Origin: Seison nebaliae
Lineage: Eukaryota; Rotifera; Pararotatoria; Seisonacea; Seisonidae
DNA length: 35,140 nucleotides
Reading direction: 5' to 3'
NCBI GenBank assembly: GCA_023231475.1
Contig: JALJEE010002321.1
Location: forward strand, 1 to 35,140
Under the pieces are notes generated by a model that saw nothing but the letters and a program-made list of their open reading frames with translations, did no database searches and was not told where the DNA came from. This document shows, piece by piece, positions 1 to 10,520 of the stretch. Position 1 is the stretch's first letter. The number at the start of each line of letters is the position of its first letter. The position numbers were made by a program, and so were the translations under genes.

Positions 1-208
1 AGTAGGAATTTAAAGTAATCGGACACTTTTACGTTTTTATAAAACCGGTCATAACTTCTGTCCTATGAAGTATCTTTCGTAAAGGTGGATATCGCAAAAT
101 AGCCCTATTCAAGCTCTTAAACATAGTGCAAAAAAATTTGAAAAATTTTTAATATTTCATGCATAAACAGGGCATTTACATTAACATTTCTTAACATTCC
201 ATTAACAG

Positions 209-294
209 GGTTGTCGGAAATTATATACAAACCGCGATAAGGTAAGGAAGATTCAACAGTTATACAATGCAGTAATGACTAATGAAGAGGACGA
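209..294. repeat. Left arm of an 86-bp perfect inverted repeat
   Basis: These 86 bases are the exact reverse complement of 383-468, with an 88-bp spacer between the arms. The right arm is coding sequence for the cytoplasmic tail of the envelope-like gene; the left arm is the inverted copy beyond it. The envelope frame reads through the right arm and spacer and stops inside the left arm, so its last residues are an artefact of the fold-back. Perfect identity suggests a recent event or an assembly or template-switch artefact. Confidence 0.95.
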
Positions 295-1473
295 GTCGTA
301 GTGAAGGAAGAAGAAAAGAAATGAAGAACGAACGTATGTAGAAGAAGAAAGCTCTACACATACTCCATTGATCGTCGTATCATCGTCCTCTTCATTAGTC
401 ATTACTGCATTGTATAACTGTTGAATCTTCCTTACCTTATCGCGGTTTGTATATAATTTCCGACAACCTAGGAACATAGCGAGGAGCACCATCAACAATG
501 TTGACGAAACTACTGATACGATTATCAATAGTCCTCGTCTTTTAGTATGATATTCCAAAGAGCTCCAATGGAACGGTATTGTCTCCACATCCTTGATCTC
601 CGCCGTCTTTATTGGCTTCCTGAATCCGTATGTTTTATCTATTACGTAATTCAGTTGCATGTTCGCATGCCGTTCCAGTATAATCTCGTCTTTCTCGTTC
701 CGTACTATTATAGTGGTATTGGCCGCGATATAGACATTACCTGGCGGTGAGATATGTCGTTTTTTAAACGAATGCGTGGGTGTCTCCGTTTCAATTGTTA
801 ACTTCTCGTTAGTTGATATCATGACATTTAATTCATTATTTCCTATGAATGTTATTCGATCATAGGGTAAACATTCTTTATAACATGGTGTTCCGGTGGC
901 ATTCTTTGGGTCCCGTATCATTCCTTCCGGACAGTTTACGTTATGGATGGGGTGTAGATACTTTCCTGGACATGCTAAGTCATTCACCGTCTCCTTGCAA
1001 TGTTCCTTCTTTATTTCGATGAATTTGGCGTTAGTTGTGTCATAAATTACTTCCTCTGGAAGTTTTACCTTGCAATGGTAGTAGACGTTCTCAAAATAGC
1101 CCAAGTTTGTGATATCATATTCCATTAGGTCTGCCTGTAGAGGGGCTGCAGGAATTATTATTAGCAGAGACAACGTTTTTGTCGTCTGATTTACCTGGAC
1201 TAAATGTGCCCTTGTCATTGCGTAGAAGGTTGCTACGCCCTTGCATGGCAGCATGTTTTGTATATTCCATCGTGCACAAACTTCTGGAATGTGATGAGGA
1301 TGTAACATTGTCGTAGTCAACTGACTTTTTTCCATTAATTCCAACAAGGCATTCATGACGTCCTTCGAATTAATTGCTTCTTGAACTCCGTGCAGTTTTT
1401 TCCCTGTGTCCGAAGTTCTTTCCAGCATCTCCTCCATCACTTGCAACAACTTGTCTTTGTCAACAACTTGTCT
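253..1473 (-). pseudogene. Retroviral/LTR-element envelope-like glycoprotein, 5'-truncated relic
   Basis: An open minus-strand frame of about 400 residues looks like the C-terminal part of a class I envelope glycoprotein as carried by errantivirus-like or other LTR elements. Visible features are many cysteines in an ectodomain with N-glycosylation sites (NQT, NAT, NTT), a single hydrophobic helix followed by a cysteine (IIVSVVSSTLLMVLLAMFLGC), and a short basic tail. The first ATG is at 1437, but the frame is open further upstream, to a stop near 1535, with no signal peptide, so the N-terminal part is missing. The 3' end runs into an inverted repeat that replaces the natural C-terminus. No gag, protease or polymerase lies beside it. 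Read as a broken mobile-element remnant, not a host gene. The family assignment is inference from architecture; a captured host envelope is a less likely alternative. Confidence 0.6.
383..468. repeat. Right arm of the 86-bp inverted repeat
   Basis: Exact reverse complement of 209-294. It encodes the juxtamembrane cytoplasmic part of the envelope-like protein on the minus strand, just after the membrane helix, and so is probably the source copy. Confidence 0.95.
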
Positions 1474-1485
1474 GCAAGTTACATT

Positions 1486-1598
1486 CTGTAACTTAACTAG
1501 AACTTTGCATAGTTTGTAGGATCATTACGCGTCGTATAAGTTACTTCCTGTAACTTAACTAGAACTTTGCATACATTGTGAGTTTGTAGGATCATTAC
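1486..1598. repeat. Imperfect tandem duplication at the 5' edge of the envelope relic
   Basis: Copy 1 (1486-1528) and copy 2 (1548-1598) share a 25-base identical block (1486-1510 and 1548-1572) and a further 18-base identical block. Copy 2 has an 8-base insertion (acattgtg) between the blocks. The spacing is 62 bp. It sits where the envelope reading frame breaks off. Confidence 0.9.
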
Positions 1599-2251
1599 AT
1601 AAGTATATAATTATAAATGATTATAAATTATTTTATTAACAAGTAAATTTATAAAGCTTGTAAATCAATCAGTATATCTTTGTCGTTCTAAAGCTAAAAA
1701 ATGATATTTTTATATTATTCCGTATTATTATCCTTCTACACATTATTAAAAATCCTTCTAAAGAAATCCTTATGGCCTTCCGTGTCGTAGGCCATTTTGA
1801 GGGACTGTCATGTTTTCCATTGAGTCTCATTTGGTCGCTATCTAAGAATAGTTTAATTTTTTTATTTCCCCAAATTCTAACAATATGAACTTACTTTGCT
1901 ACTCTCATAAATTATTTCACGGATTGTATTTGATTACATAATAATAATAATTATATAATAATCTGACATATATATATATTTCGTAATTAAATTTAAAAAT
2001 CAGAAACACTTATTTTCTTGAATAATATCGAAGGAATAAATAATGTGCATTTTACGTGCATTTAACGTGTAGTTTTAGATAAGAGAAATAAATAAGCGAT
2101 AAGTCAAGCTTACCATCTGATAATTTGAACGTGACGACATCTGAGTTGTTGATCATAGAAGAAGAATTAGAATCGTAATTTTTCATAAAATCTACTAATC
2201 AATAAATTGCCCCTAATTGTACAGAAAGTGCAAATTGATTCAATTGCTCTG
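1599..2251. other. Gene-free AT-rich spacer
   Basis: No convincing coding segment on either strand. It contains short TA/AAT runs near 1940-1980. The final 30 bases before the next gene are open in its frame and contain an acceptor-like tgtacag near 2224, so an upstream exon of that gene cannot be excluded. Confidence 0.6.
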
Positions 2252-2700
2252 ATGTTGATTCCCATTACTGGCGCGTGTCTTTACAATTATTTCAAGTCTA
2301 AAAATGAAAAAGAAAAAAGAGAGCGACAAAAGAAACGAGCCAGTAATCGAGTTGTCGTTAATGATGAACCACTACGATATCAGTTGAAGAAGGATCGGAG
2401 ATGCTGGAAGAATTGCAACGGAGTTTATATCAAACAAAATGTCTATTATGGTGAAAACGAATTGAATGAGATGGAGGAGGAAGATGAGGAAGAAGATCTG
2501 ATTTGGGGAATCCAGGAGATCTATATGATGATCGTACTAGTGTTCATCGTTCTCATGTTCCTCTTTGTTTTTTATCATCGTTGCTTATCACCCGTTACGA
2601 ACCATATGTGGAACCATTTCTCCAAATGGTTTCCATTCTTCTTTTCATTTAATTGTTTAAATATCTTTTCCTTATATATTATAGGAGGTCGGAATTGTGA
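2252..2700 (+). CDS. Small single-pass membrane protein, unrecognised
   Basis: I do not recognise this gene. The first ATG in the frame is at 2252. Exon 1 is 2252-2628 and exon 2 is 2685-2700, joined over a 56-bp intron (GTTTCC...TATAG) that fits the short introns elsewhere here; the product is 130 residues. A short hydrophobic start is followed by a strongly basic stretch (about 15-33), an acidic run (about 73-82, EEEDEEED) and a clear membrane helix (about 90-108), then a His/Cys-containing tail. A poly(A) signal AATAAA is at 2810-2815. The frame is open without ATG for about 45 bases upstream, so an extra 5' exon is possible. Without the intron the frame would run to 2728 and end in a Phe-rich tail, which looks less like protein. 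Confidence 0.55.
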
Positions 2701-3420
2701 AAGTCATCAAAACATTAATGTCGAATAATTTGAGTCGTTTTTCATTCGTTTGTATTTCAATCATTCTGTATTTCATTTCATCATTTTATAAAACTAAATA
2801 ATTGATTTGAATAAACTTTATCTTTTCTCATTCACAATCAGTTCTTTCTTTTATGAAAGGATATATAGAATAATTGTATATATATATCAATTGAATTGGA
2901 ATCAATCGAAGAAGGAGATTTTACTATATTTCATTTTTATTTTTTGAAATCTCAATCTGGACAATTGAATATATTTTGATATTAAAAAATTAGTTGTTAT
3001 AAAATTCATGAATTATTTTAGTTAGACATTTAATTGACTTATTATTATTAAATATTATATATTCATTAAATTTATTGAGAATATTAAATGAAGTATCCTT
3101 CTTTTATACTTAGCCAATATTTTAAATCAACTTTCTCCCAATTTCCGATGTACTATATGGAGAAATATATTAATGCTAAAAAAGGAAAATATGTTGGAAA
3201 AAATTTGAAAAAAATGTACGAGTAATAATTGGTATATTACTCAGTTTTTTAATTTGAAAAGAAGCATTTCTTTTTCCCACATCAGTTAGTTATCGATGCT
3301 TTCTTTATTAATGTTATCATCATATTGTTTAGCATTTACTTTAATTGATGATTATTAACGTTAATAATTTCGTTCTTCTTTTTTTCATGATTATCGAATA
3401 GAGTGAAAGATTGAGTGACG
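2701..3420. other. Intergenic, 3' and 5' flanks
   Basis: Very AT-rich. Holds the poly(A) signal of the preceding gene (2810-2815) and the upstream flank of the kinase gene. No coding segment seen. Confidence 0.6.
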
Positions 3421-4374
3421 ATGTCGGGAGATAAATTGTCAAATTATCAGATTGGTAAATATTTAGGAAGTGGACGATTTGGAACAGTTTTTTTAGCGAG
3501 AACGGCATGCAAACCTCATTTCGTTGTAGGATTAAAAGTTTTGGAGAAAGAACAGGTTGCACTTTACAAGATGGAGAGACGAGTGCAGAAAGAGATTGAA
3601 ATAATGTGTCATACAAATAGTCATCCAAATGTTCTCAAATTGTTCTCTTGGTTTTTTGACGAGGAACGATTTTATTTAATCATCGAATATGCTTTCCATG
3701 GAGAGATGTTCAGTTTACTTCAAGATTTAGAACATTTTAATGATGATCGAGCCGCGACTTATATTTACCAGTTTTCAGATGGAATGAATTATCTTCATGA
3801 ACGTGACGTTATTCATCGAGATATCAAACCGGAAAATTTACTTCTTGGATTATTTGGTGAAGTGAAAATTGCAGATTTCGGATGGAGTGCCCATTATACT
3901 GGACGTCCAAGGAAAACGTATTGTGGAACGCCAGAATATCTCGCACCGGAAATCGTCGAATCAACTGGTCATTCGAAAGAAGTAGATTTATGGTGCGCTG
4001 GAATCCTTCTCTTTGAAATGTTGACAGGATATACTCCTTTCCACAACAGCGACAATGAACAACAGAGGAATAGAATTCGTGCTTTAGATTATTCCTTCCC
4101 TGCTCATATGGATCGAGGAGCTAGGAATATCATTCAAAACTTATTACAACTGGAAAAGAAACGAATGAATTGGAGACAAATTATGGAACATGAATGGACA
4201 CACAATTTTAGAAAAGTCGATCCTCCTTATTTCGTTGAACATCCTACCCCAGAGAAAAAATATATGGAAATCGAATATTTTGAAACATTTAAGAAAGATT
4301 ATCGTTCGGATAAAATGAAGGAGAATCAAAAAACTATCAGAATGGGTCCAAGATTAGACGTAATTGAAGAATGA
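3421..4374 (+). CDS. Aurora-like serine/threonine protein kinase
   Basis: Single-exon gene of 317 residues starting at the ATG at 3421. The kinase domain fills almost the whole protein. Visible are the glycine loop GSGRFG (16-21), the lysine in GLKVLEKEQV (K39), the helix-C glutamate (E60), catalytic HRDIKPEN (132-139), ADFGWSAH (151-158), which is the Aurora hallmark around DFG, and the activation-loop threonine in RKTYCGT (T167, equivalent to human Aurora A T288). The C-lobe GARNIIQNLL also matches Aurora. Auroras phosphorylate mitotic substrates at centrosomes, spindle or inner centromere. The N-terminal extension is only about 9 residues, as in short Aurora B/C types, and I see no destruction box. 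The APE region reads GTPEYLAPE, where typical Auroras have GTLDYLPPE, so this is a divergent member. A poly(A) signal lies at 4476-4481. Confidence 0.85.
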   Translation: MSGDKLSNYQIGKYLGSGRFGTVFLARTACKPHFVVGLKVLEKEQVALYKMERRVQKEIEIMCHTNSHPNVLKLFSWFFDEERFYLIIEYAFHGEMFSLLQDLEHFNDDRAATYIYQFSDGMNYLHERDVIHRDIKPENLLLGLFGEVKIADFGWSAHYTGRPRKTYCGTPEYLAPEIVESTGHSKEVDLWCAGILLFEMLTGYTPFHNSDNEQQRNRIRALDYSFPAHMDRGARNIIQNLLQLEKKRMNWRQIMEHEWTHNFRKVDPPYFVEHPTPEKKYMEIEYFETFKKDYRSDKMKENQKTIRMGPRLDVIEE

Positions 4375-5277
4375 ATCATCACAACTTCCTATCTCAATTC
4401 TTTTTATCTACAATATTATCCCTATTATTATTCGATTCAAGTGAAAATTAATTTTTATTATTTAGTTCAATTTCAAATAAATTTCATTGTAAATATGAAT
4501 AATAAAATTGACGTTGTTTCATATTTACCTCATTTGTAACCAATTACACTTATTAAACTTATTTTCATTTAAATTTTAATGGAAATTGGTTGAAATAATT
4601 ATTTTATTTTTTTCAAATATTCATCGATTATTAGTTGGATTGAATATAATCATTCCAACATCACCTTGTAGATATCGTTCATTATGATATATGTAATTTA
4701 AATAGTATTTCCTCTAATGAATCTAAACAAGTAAATTTTCTATTTTTCTTCCTAATATCTCTTCATTGGATATTCATCATTGAAAAATTAAATGAAGATA
4801 TCAGCAAATATCAGATATTTGAATAATTTATATTATGAAAAAATTTTATTCGTTTATAACATTCTCAATTCATAAAAGGTCTGAATGAAATAAAAGTCCT
4901 CAAAATTCGAATAAAGGTCTATAACCGAATGAATAACCTTATAATATGGAGTGTTCATAATTATCAAAAAAAGAAGTAGAATAATTTGGTGGATGTTCTC
5001 TATTATTTTACAAGTTGATTGTTAGATAGTTTTAAGAAAAGTTAGGCTCAATTTGATTGTGGTATGAGGAGAGTGTGTAATATTGGTTAAAAGAAATGAC
5101 GAAAAAAATATTTTAATATATTTCTCATTTTAGAAAGAAGCTTAATAGATCAAACAGTTCAATTGGTTGTGTCATTTTTAAAGAGTATGATGAAAGTATT
5201 TGATGGATGATGAATTGATTAAATTTAAATTTCTTTTTTTAAATTGACAGATCTATTCAGTTTATCTTCAACTAATT
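4375..5277. other. Intergenic between kinase and glyoxalase II
   Basis: About 900 bp, AT-rich. It contains the kinase poly(A) signal (4476-4481) and, before the next ATG, a pyrimidine tract and acceptor-like ttgacag near 5250 that could mark a 5'-UTR intron or trans-splice acceptor. No coding segment recognised. Confidence 0.55.
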
Positions 5278-6105
5278 ATGGCGACATTGAGAAGAGTGGT
5301 GAACAGAATGACTGTGTCAGTTGTCAGTGCTGCCTCCGATAATTATATGTATATTGTCCGAACACCGGAAACAGTCGTTGTCATCGATGTGACAGATGGT
5401 GAGAAGATGGTGAAGGAATTGGAGAGTCAGCAAGTGGAACCGATGGCATGTTTGACTACACATCATCATCCTGATCATTGTGAAGGAAATGGTGCGTTGT
5501 TCGCTCGTTTTCCCAAATGTGTCTTCTATGGTGGTGATGAGCGGATAGAAGGCGTGCAGAAAATCATGAAACCGAATGAACATTTACAACTGAAAGATCA
5601 GACATATCTCTCTTTGCATACTCCATGTCACACTCATGGTCATATGTGTTACTATATCGAGGAGAAACGGTACGGTAATCAAACTCCTCAGCGTGCCGTC
5701 TTCACTGGTGACACTTTATTTATGGGCGGATGTGGAAAATTTTTCGAAGGTGATGCAAAACAAATGGTATCTGCAATGCGCATTCTCTCACAATTGCCCA
5801 ATGACACCGAAGTTTTTTGTGGACATGAGTATACGAAAACGAATTTGCTTTTTGCCATTAAATCCGTAGGTATTGACAAAGAGAAAATGGAATCGACATA
5901 CAAAAGAATTTGTCCATTATTGAAAGAGAAGAAACCTTCCATACCATCCACCATTCAATTAGAGAAAGATATTAATGTATTCATGAAATCAGCAACATCT
6001 CCAGATTTTCTTAAACAAATAAATTCTAATTTCTCTTTGCAATTATTAGACGAAGTTGAATTGATGCATTGGCTGCGACAAAGGAAGGACACTTTTACCG
6101 TATAG
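5278..6105 (+). CDS. HAGH: Hydroxyacylglutathione hydrolase (glyoxalase II)
   Basis: Single-exon, 275-residue metallo-beta-lactamase-fold enzyme that hydrolyses S-D-lactoylglutathione to D-lactate and glutathione, the second step of methylglyoxal detoxification. Metal ligands are visible in order: THHHPDHCEGN (61-71; H62, H64, D66, H67), TPCHTHGH (115-122; H118), FTGDTLFMGGCGKFFEGD (142-159; bridging D145) and CGHEYT (181-186; H183). The C-terminal helical half that distinguishes glyoxalase II from stand-alone beta-lactamase domains is present. Length matches the cytosolic form (about 260). The family usually has TPGHTxGH; here Gly is replaced by Cys117. There is no obvious mitochondrial presequence beyond a few basic residues at the start. 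Poly(A) signal at 6188-6193. Convergent with the phosphatase gene downstream. Confidence 0.93.
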   Translation: MATLRRVVNRMTVSVVSAASDNYMYIVRTPETVVVIDVTDGEKMVKELESQQVEPMACLTTHHHPDHCEGNGALFARFPKCVFYGGDERIEGVQKIMKPNEHLQLKDQTYLSLHTPCHTHGHMCYYIEEKRYGNQTPQRAVFTGDTLFMGGCGKFFEGDAKQMVSAMRILSQLPNDTEVFCGHEYTKTNLLFAIKSVGIDKEKMESTYKRICPLLKEKKPSIPSTIQLEKDINVFMKSATSPDFLKQINSNFSLQLLDEVELMHWLRQRKDTFTV

Positions 6106-6542
6106 TCTGACATGATCAATATTCATGTTTTACAAATTTTCTAGACAGTTCTTTATCATCAAATTATTTAATATTAAATTATTTAAAAATAAACGATATT
6201 TTTCCAGTTTTCCATTTTAACCCATTTTTCATTTGGATCGATTGAATTATTATTATTAACTATTCAAAATTCTCAACAATATTCCTGAAGAATATTTTAT
6301 CGAAATTTTACTGTTTCAGTTTTAAATTTCCAATTTATAATTTCGAAGAAATATAAAATGGATTTATATCTTTAAAAGAACAAAGAAAGTTGCAATTAAA
6401 GAAAAATATTTCTCTTTTATTCGTGAAATTGTTATCGAAACTTTTTTTTAATTCTCAATCGGTTCATTTGACGAAAATATTCTATCATTTCTTCCAATCA
6501 TCATTTTACTCCTCCAAATCGTTGTCGAAATAAGAACGGAAT
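6106..6542. other. Convergent 3' flanks
   Basis: Space between two converging genes. It holds AATAAA on the plus strand (6188-6193) and TTTATT (6416-6421), a poly(A) signal for the minus-strand gene. No coding segment seen. Confidence 0.7.
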
Positions 6543-8258
6543 TTACAGATCATTCTCAATCTTCTCCAATAAATAATCACATTCAATGAATCCTTCTTGT
6601 TCAATTTCGTTAATAAATAATTTGATGTAATGTTTCCGTTCTCTATTGGCGATGAGAAGGAAGCCGATATTGGCAGCAAATGGACAATATCGATCGATAT
6701 GAAGATGCTTCTTCGACCATTTCATTAATTTGGAGAAACATAGAAATGAGAATAATGGTAATATCGTTTCCAAATGACCAAATCGTAGAAAGAGAATTCT
6801 TTTCGATTGATAATCGTATGAACATCTTCGAATGAATCGTTCGATATCTTTCAGTAGTGGACGTCGAGCTCGTCTCAAATGATTGGTCGGGTAGAATTTT
6901 GTATGAAAATTCTAATGGAAACGAATTTTTAAGAATGATCGACAAAGGAAAATAGAAACTTTAAAATCGATGAATTCATTCATAGCCTTCCTTAGTCGTT
7001 GGTCGAATATGTTGAACATGGCAGGCACATCCGACGACTCATTAATGGAGTTGGGGAAATTCATCGAATTGGCTATGTAATACCCAAGGAATTTGAAGAG
7101 AACAAGAATGTCTGATAAATTCAAATGTTTCTTCTCAACCATTTGATTACAATTCTTCCTTTTGATGAAAGTGTGTCCACAATTCATATTGTTGTACATA
7201 TTCCTCCTACTAAATGATTGTTGTATTTCGATGTTTGACTGTCGTCGTATTAGAGTAAAGAACGTGGAATTATCTCTGTCAATTAATCGAATACAGATTG
7301 GATTGATACGTTCCTTATTCTTCTGAAAGCAATGGAAGTCTTCTAGAAACATATTTGTTAATTCTTTAAAATCCACCGGGATCGATCGGGCTGTAAGCTT
7401 AGAAAAAGTTTCATCATTTCCATAAAATTGGATGATGTTCTGATGAAATTCGATTGTGTAAGTGTTGACGATAAATGAATCGTTGGAAGAACTTCTCTGT
7501 CTCCATATGAATTTCTTCGGTTTTTTCCTTCCCGTCGAATATGATCGATGTCGACCTGGTTTTATAGGTAAATTATCATATGATGGTTCATTGTTCATAT
7601 GATTGATGATATCGGTGAACCAAAAATTATTATTCAGTTTCATTAATTCGAATTTATTCAGATATTGCTCGTAGAAGACGGATGAGTAATAATTTGAAAG
7701 ATGGTTCTCTAGCAAAATAGATTTGTTGATTTGGAGATGCTTAATCGAATGAACGAAACATAAAATCGAATCGTCGATATCGATATTGTTGATGTGACAA
7801 TTGATTTGTTGTAAGAAGGCGAGTGCTGATTGCAATGTTCGTTGTCGTGTACTACAAACAATTTCAATGAACTGATTCACACTAAATAAATTGGGTAAAC
7901 GTTTTTGATAACGCTTCGCTATCTCCTTCATATTCTTCTCACCGAAATTAGTCAATTTCCTATTGAGATCATTCTCCTGAAACTTTTCATGAATCATTTG
8001 AACGAACTGATGGATTGGCGTGCCACTGCGGAACTCATTCAGAGGGAATTTCAAATTTAAATCTTTCAAGTCTGAAATATGAGGTTGTCTAGCACCATGT
8101 CGTAGCAAGAGATAAAATCCACGAATCTCATAGCCTTTCGGGATGTTTATCTCTCGTTCTCTCAAAAACAATTCGGTAGAATCGAAAGTATCATCGTAAC
8201 TGGTTTTGGAAGCAAAGAGCCGATTTCGTTCCGTACTGCTATAAGCCTGGTCGCCCAT
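6543..8258 (-). CDS. Histidine acid phosphatase, multiple inositol polyphosphate phosphatase-like
   Basis: Two exons, 8258-6960 and 6911-6543, joined over a 48-bp intron (GTTTCT...CATTAG) that carries the in-frame stop which would otherwise split the gene; the product is 555 residues. The N-terminal catalytic motif is LLLRHGARQP (50-59; nucleophile H54). The C-terminal proton-donor motif is RFGHLETILPL in exon 2 (H479, E481), followed by CPFAANIGFLL, both typical of the MINPP branch, whose enzymes remove phosphates from InsP6/InsP5 (and in some cases 2,3-bisphosphoglycerate). MINPP usually has HAE where this has HLE. Unlike MINPP1, which is an ER protein, I see no signal peptide or ER-retention tail here, so location may differ or a leader exon may be missing. 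A basic, Ser-rich insertion lies near the middle. About 70 residues longer than human MINPP1. Confidence 0.8.
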
Positions 8259-9711
8259 CGATGTTATAGTTCTACTATTTCCTGTTTACTTCCAACAAAT
8301 GATCAATTTCCATTTCTTCTAATTAAATTCAGTTCGTAAACGATTCAATTCCATGTCCGTCCAAAAACCTTCCTCTTCATCATACCGATACGAACGTTTT
8401 TTTTCCTAACAGTACACAATTCGAATAAATTATAATCGACATAGACATCATCCAACTACATAGAGCTATATCTACAACTCCTTTTAATAGAAATTTAGTC
8501 AAGAGAAGTTCATTTCAATTCCCTCCAATGCTATTCCACAACTGAAAGAGTTCGATACTTCCATTATGAAACCATCATATTATATTCCCTTTTAATGTAT
8601 TAAGCACAATCTTCGGTTCGACATTAATTGTCTTCCACAGTAACACCCTCACCCAAATACACTAATCAAAAACGAAGCTCCTGATCCAAATTTCTCTTAT
8701 TGTCCTTGTTGTGGAACATGGGATTTTTTTTTGTTTTCATGGATATCGGACACTGCTTTATTCTACATCTTACCTCCATTTCTAACAATTATAATTTCAT
8801 TCTTCTTTATATTTATCAACTCCTTCTGTATTTCACCATTTTTTAGATTTTTCTTTTTCTCATCAAATGGTTTCATCAATTACCAATTTTCTTGTAGCTA
8901 AAACATAGTTTTCTTCCAATCTTTCCTCAAAATTTCAAATTATTTATAACTTTTATATATTTTCAATGTAGAAACTTTCTTTCATAAACAAGTGACATGT
9001 ATAGGTGTCAATTAAATCGATTATTCAGCGATAGAATGCATTTATATAATTTCTTATATAATTTAATTGATCATACTCTTTAAATCATCTATACATACAT
9101 CAAATCACACACGATTTTTGTTAGCATGTGCTTCGTCCTCATATTTCTTCTTTACATCAACTTTTGTGTTAGAAAATATTACGAAGATTTACAGCTAATG
9201 TAGCTTAATCATTAAATAATGAGCATTGATGTAGTTTCATATAATTTATTTCTTAAGTAAGAAAATGCAAACGAAAAAAAGAAGGGAAATAAACAATTGA
9301 AAAATATATGGATTAGTGCACCATTGGCGGTTCGATTAGTGTCATTAAGATTGTAGGACATAAGGCATGTCTCTGTTGTCGAATTTGTCGAATTTTTCTC
9401 AATTTTTTTTTAAACTTCATTTTCTATCAGAAATATTTAACTTACCATTTTAAATTTAATATATCTGGAAAGAGCTCGGAATGCTCTACAACATAGTTAT
9501 TTCCGCTTTTTATTTTATTCTAAAAATCTAATCATAATTAAGAGTTTTTTAGTTAAGCATATTTAAAAAAATCAATTTTTCATAAGACAGTTTGAACCCA
9601 AATACATGGGTCTTATATTAATTCGATTTTCTTGAAAATTTTTTTATAACTTCAGACCATCCTTCTGATTTATTTTTAAAAAAATGAAGTAAATTCTTTC
9701 ATTTTGAAAAT
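8259..9711. other. Gene-poor pyrimidine-rich spacer
   Basis: No gene supported. The plus strand from 8647 to 8898 is open for over 80 codons without an ATG and encodes a Phe/Ile-rich hydrophobic stretch preceded by a CPCCG motif. The strand is strongly T-rich, which suppresses stop codons, so I treat this as chance unless transcripts show otherwise. The rest is AT-rich with no signal. Confidence 0.5.
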
Positions 9712-10520
9712 TTAGACAAATCCCCTACCAGGCATTTTCCTTATCTTTTGCAAAAACCGACAAACACGATAAAGAGAAAAACGAGAAAATAGAATTTTAT
9801 TGCACAATTTAAGAAAACGAAAATATAAAAAAGTTATTACAAAATCTTTACAGTTTAAACTATTTAAACAAAATTCAATCGCATTCTCTTTCGTATAATT
9901 CTCTAATTTACTCAATGTGGTTTGCGATAATGTTCTCTTGCTGTATAAGTTTGGGCCATTTTGATCTTAACTATTGTAAATTGCTTCTTGATTGATTGTA
10001 TAAAACTGAAAATATCCGGATTGTTTTCTCCAAATGTTGATGCGAATCCGTTATGATTTGCCTCCGATAAGTTGTTGGTGAGGGGTAGATTGGAGATCAT
10101 TCTTTCATAGTTACTCCATAGCTTTATGTTATATCTACTCTGAATATCGGAACCTATGTAAGTTTTACCAAAATATGAGAATGATGGTTTCAATATTTCG
10201 GGAATCATGTATTTCGCGTTTTCGAAAACTTCCAATACATTCTTCCGGAGGTATAAAACTCAAATTTCCCAGAAAATTTACCCACTCTTGTGCTTCATTG
10301 ATGTTCTGTTTATAGCTTACTATTAATCCATTTCTTTGAATAAATTTTATAATATTCTATTTCAAGTGGAAATAACAACCGTGGACCGATGTGTTTTGGA
10401 ATACTTTGGTTGCTGCATTAATTGACGCCATTTCAAAATCAAAGGTAATTGTATGTGGGTTCATTTTCATTGAATTTTTAAAAAAATTGAATAAAGTCTT
10501 AACTATTATTTGCATTAAAC
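9712..10520 (-). pseudogene. Decayed MULE-family transposase
   Basis: Minus-strand relic of a Mutator-like transposase. From about 10520 down, one frame encodes the region containing TITFDFEMASINAATKVF then VHGCYFHLK, the DFE...A plus GCxFH block of the MULE domain, followed at once by an in-frame TAG. The same frame continues (GLIVSYKQ, then EEC) to about 10235, where a one-base shift moves to a frame encoding LTNNLSEANHNGF and IFSFIQSIKKQF, matching the family's R-TNN-EG-H-FN segment after the catalytic core. A second shift near 9915 leads into a degenerate tail. At least one stop and one frameshift make it nonfunctional. Terminal inverted repeats were not identified. Confidence 0.8.

Noticed and set aside
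6912-6914. In-frame TAG splitting the histidine acid phosphatase into two genes
   Set aside because: The TAG is the acceptor end of a 48-bp intron, and the second catalytic motif of the family lies immediately downstream.
8647-8898. Open plus-strand frame of over 80 codons with CPCCG and a long hydrophobic run, resembling a receptor helix
   Set aside because: No ATG, no phase-compatible neighbours, and the strand is T-rich, which gives hydrophobic open frames by chance.
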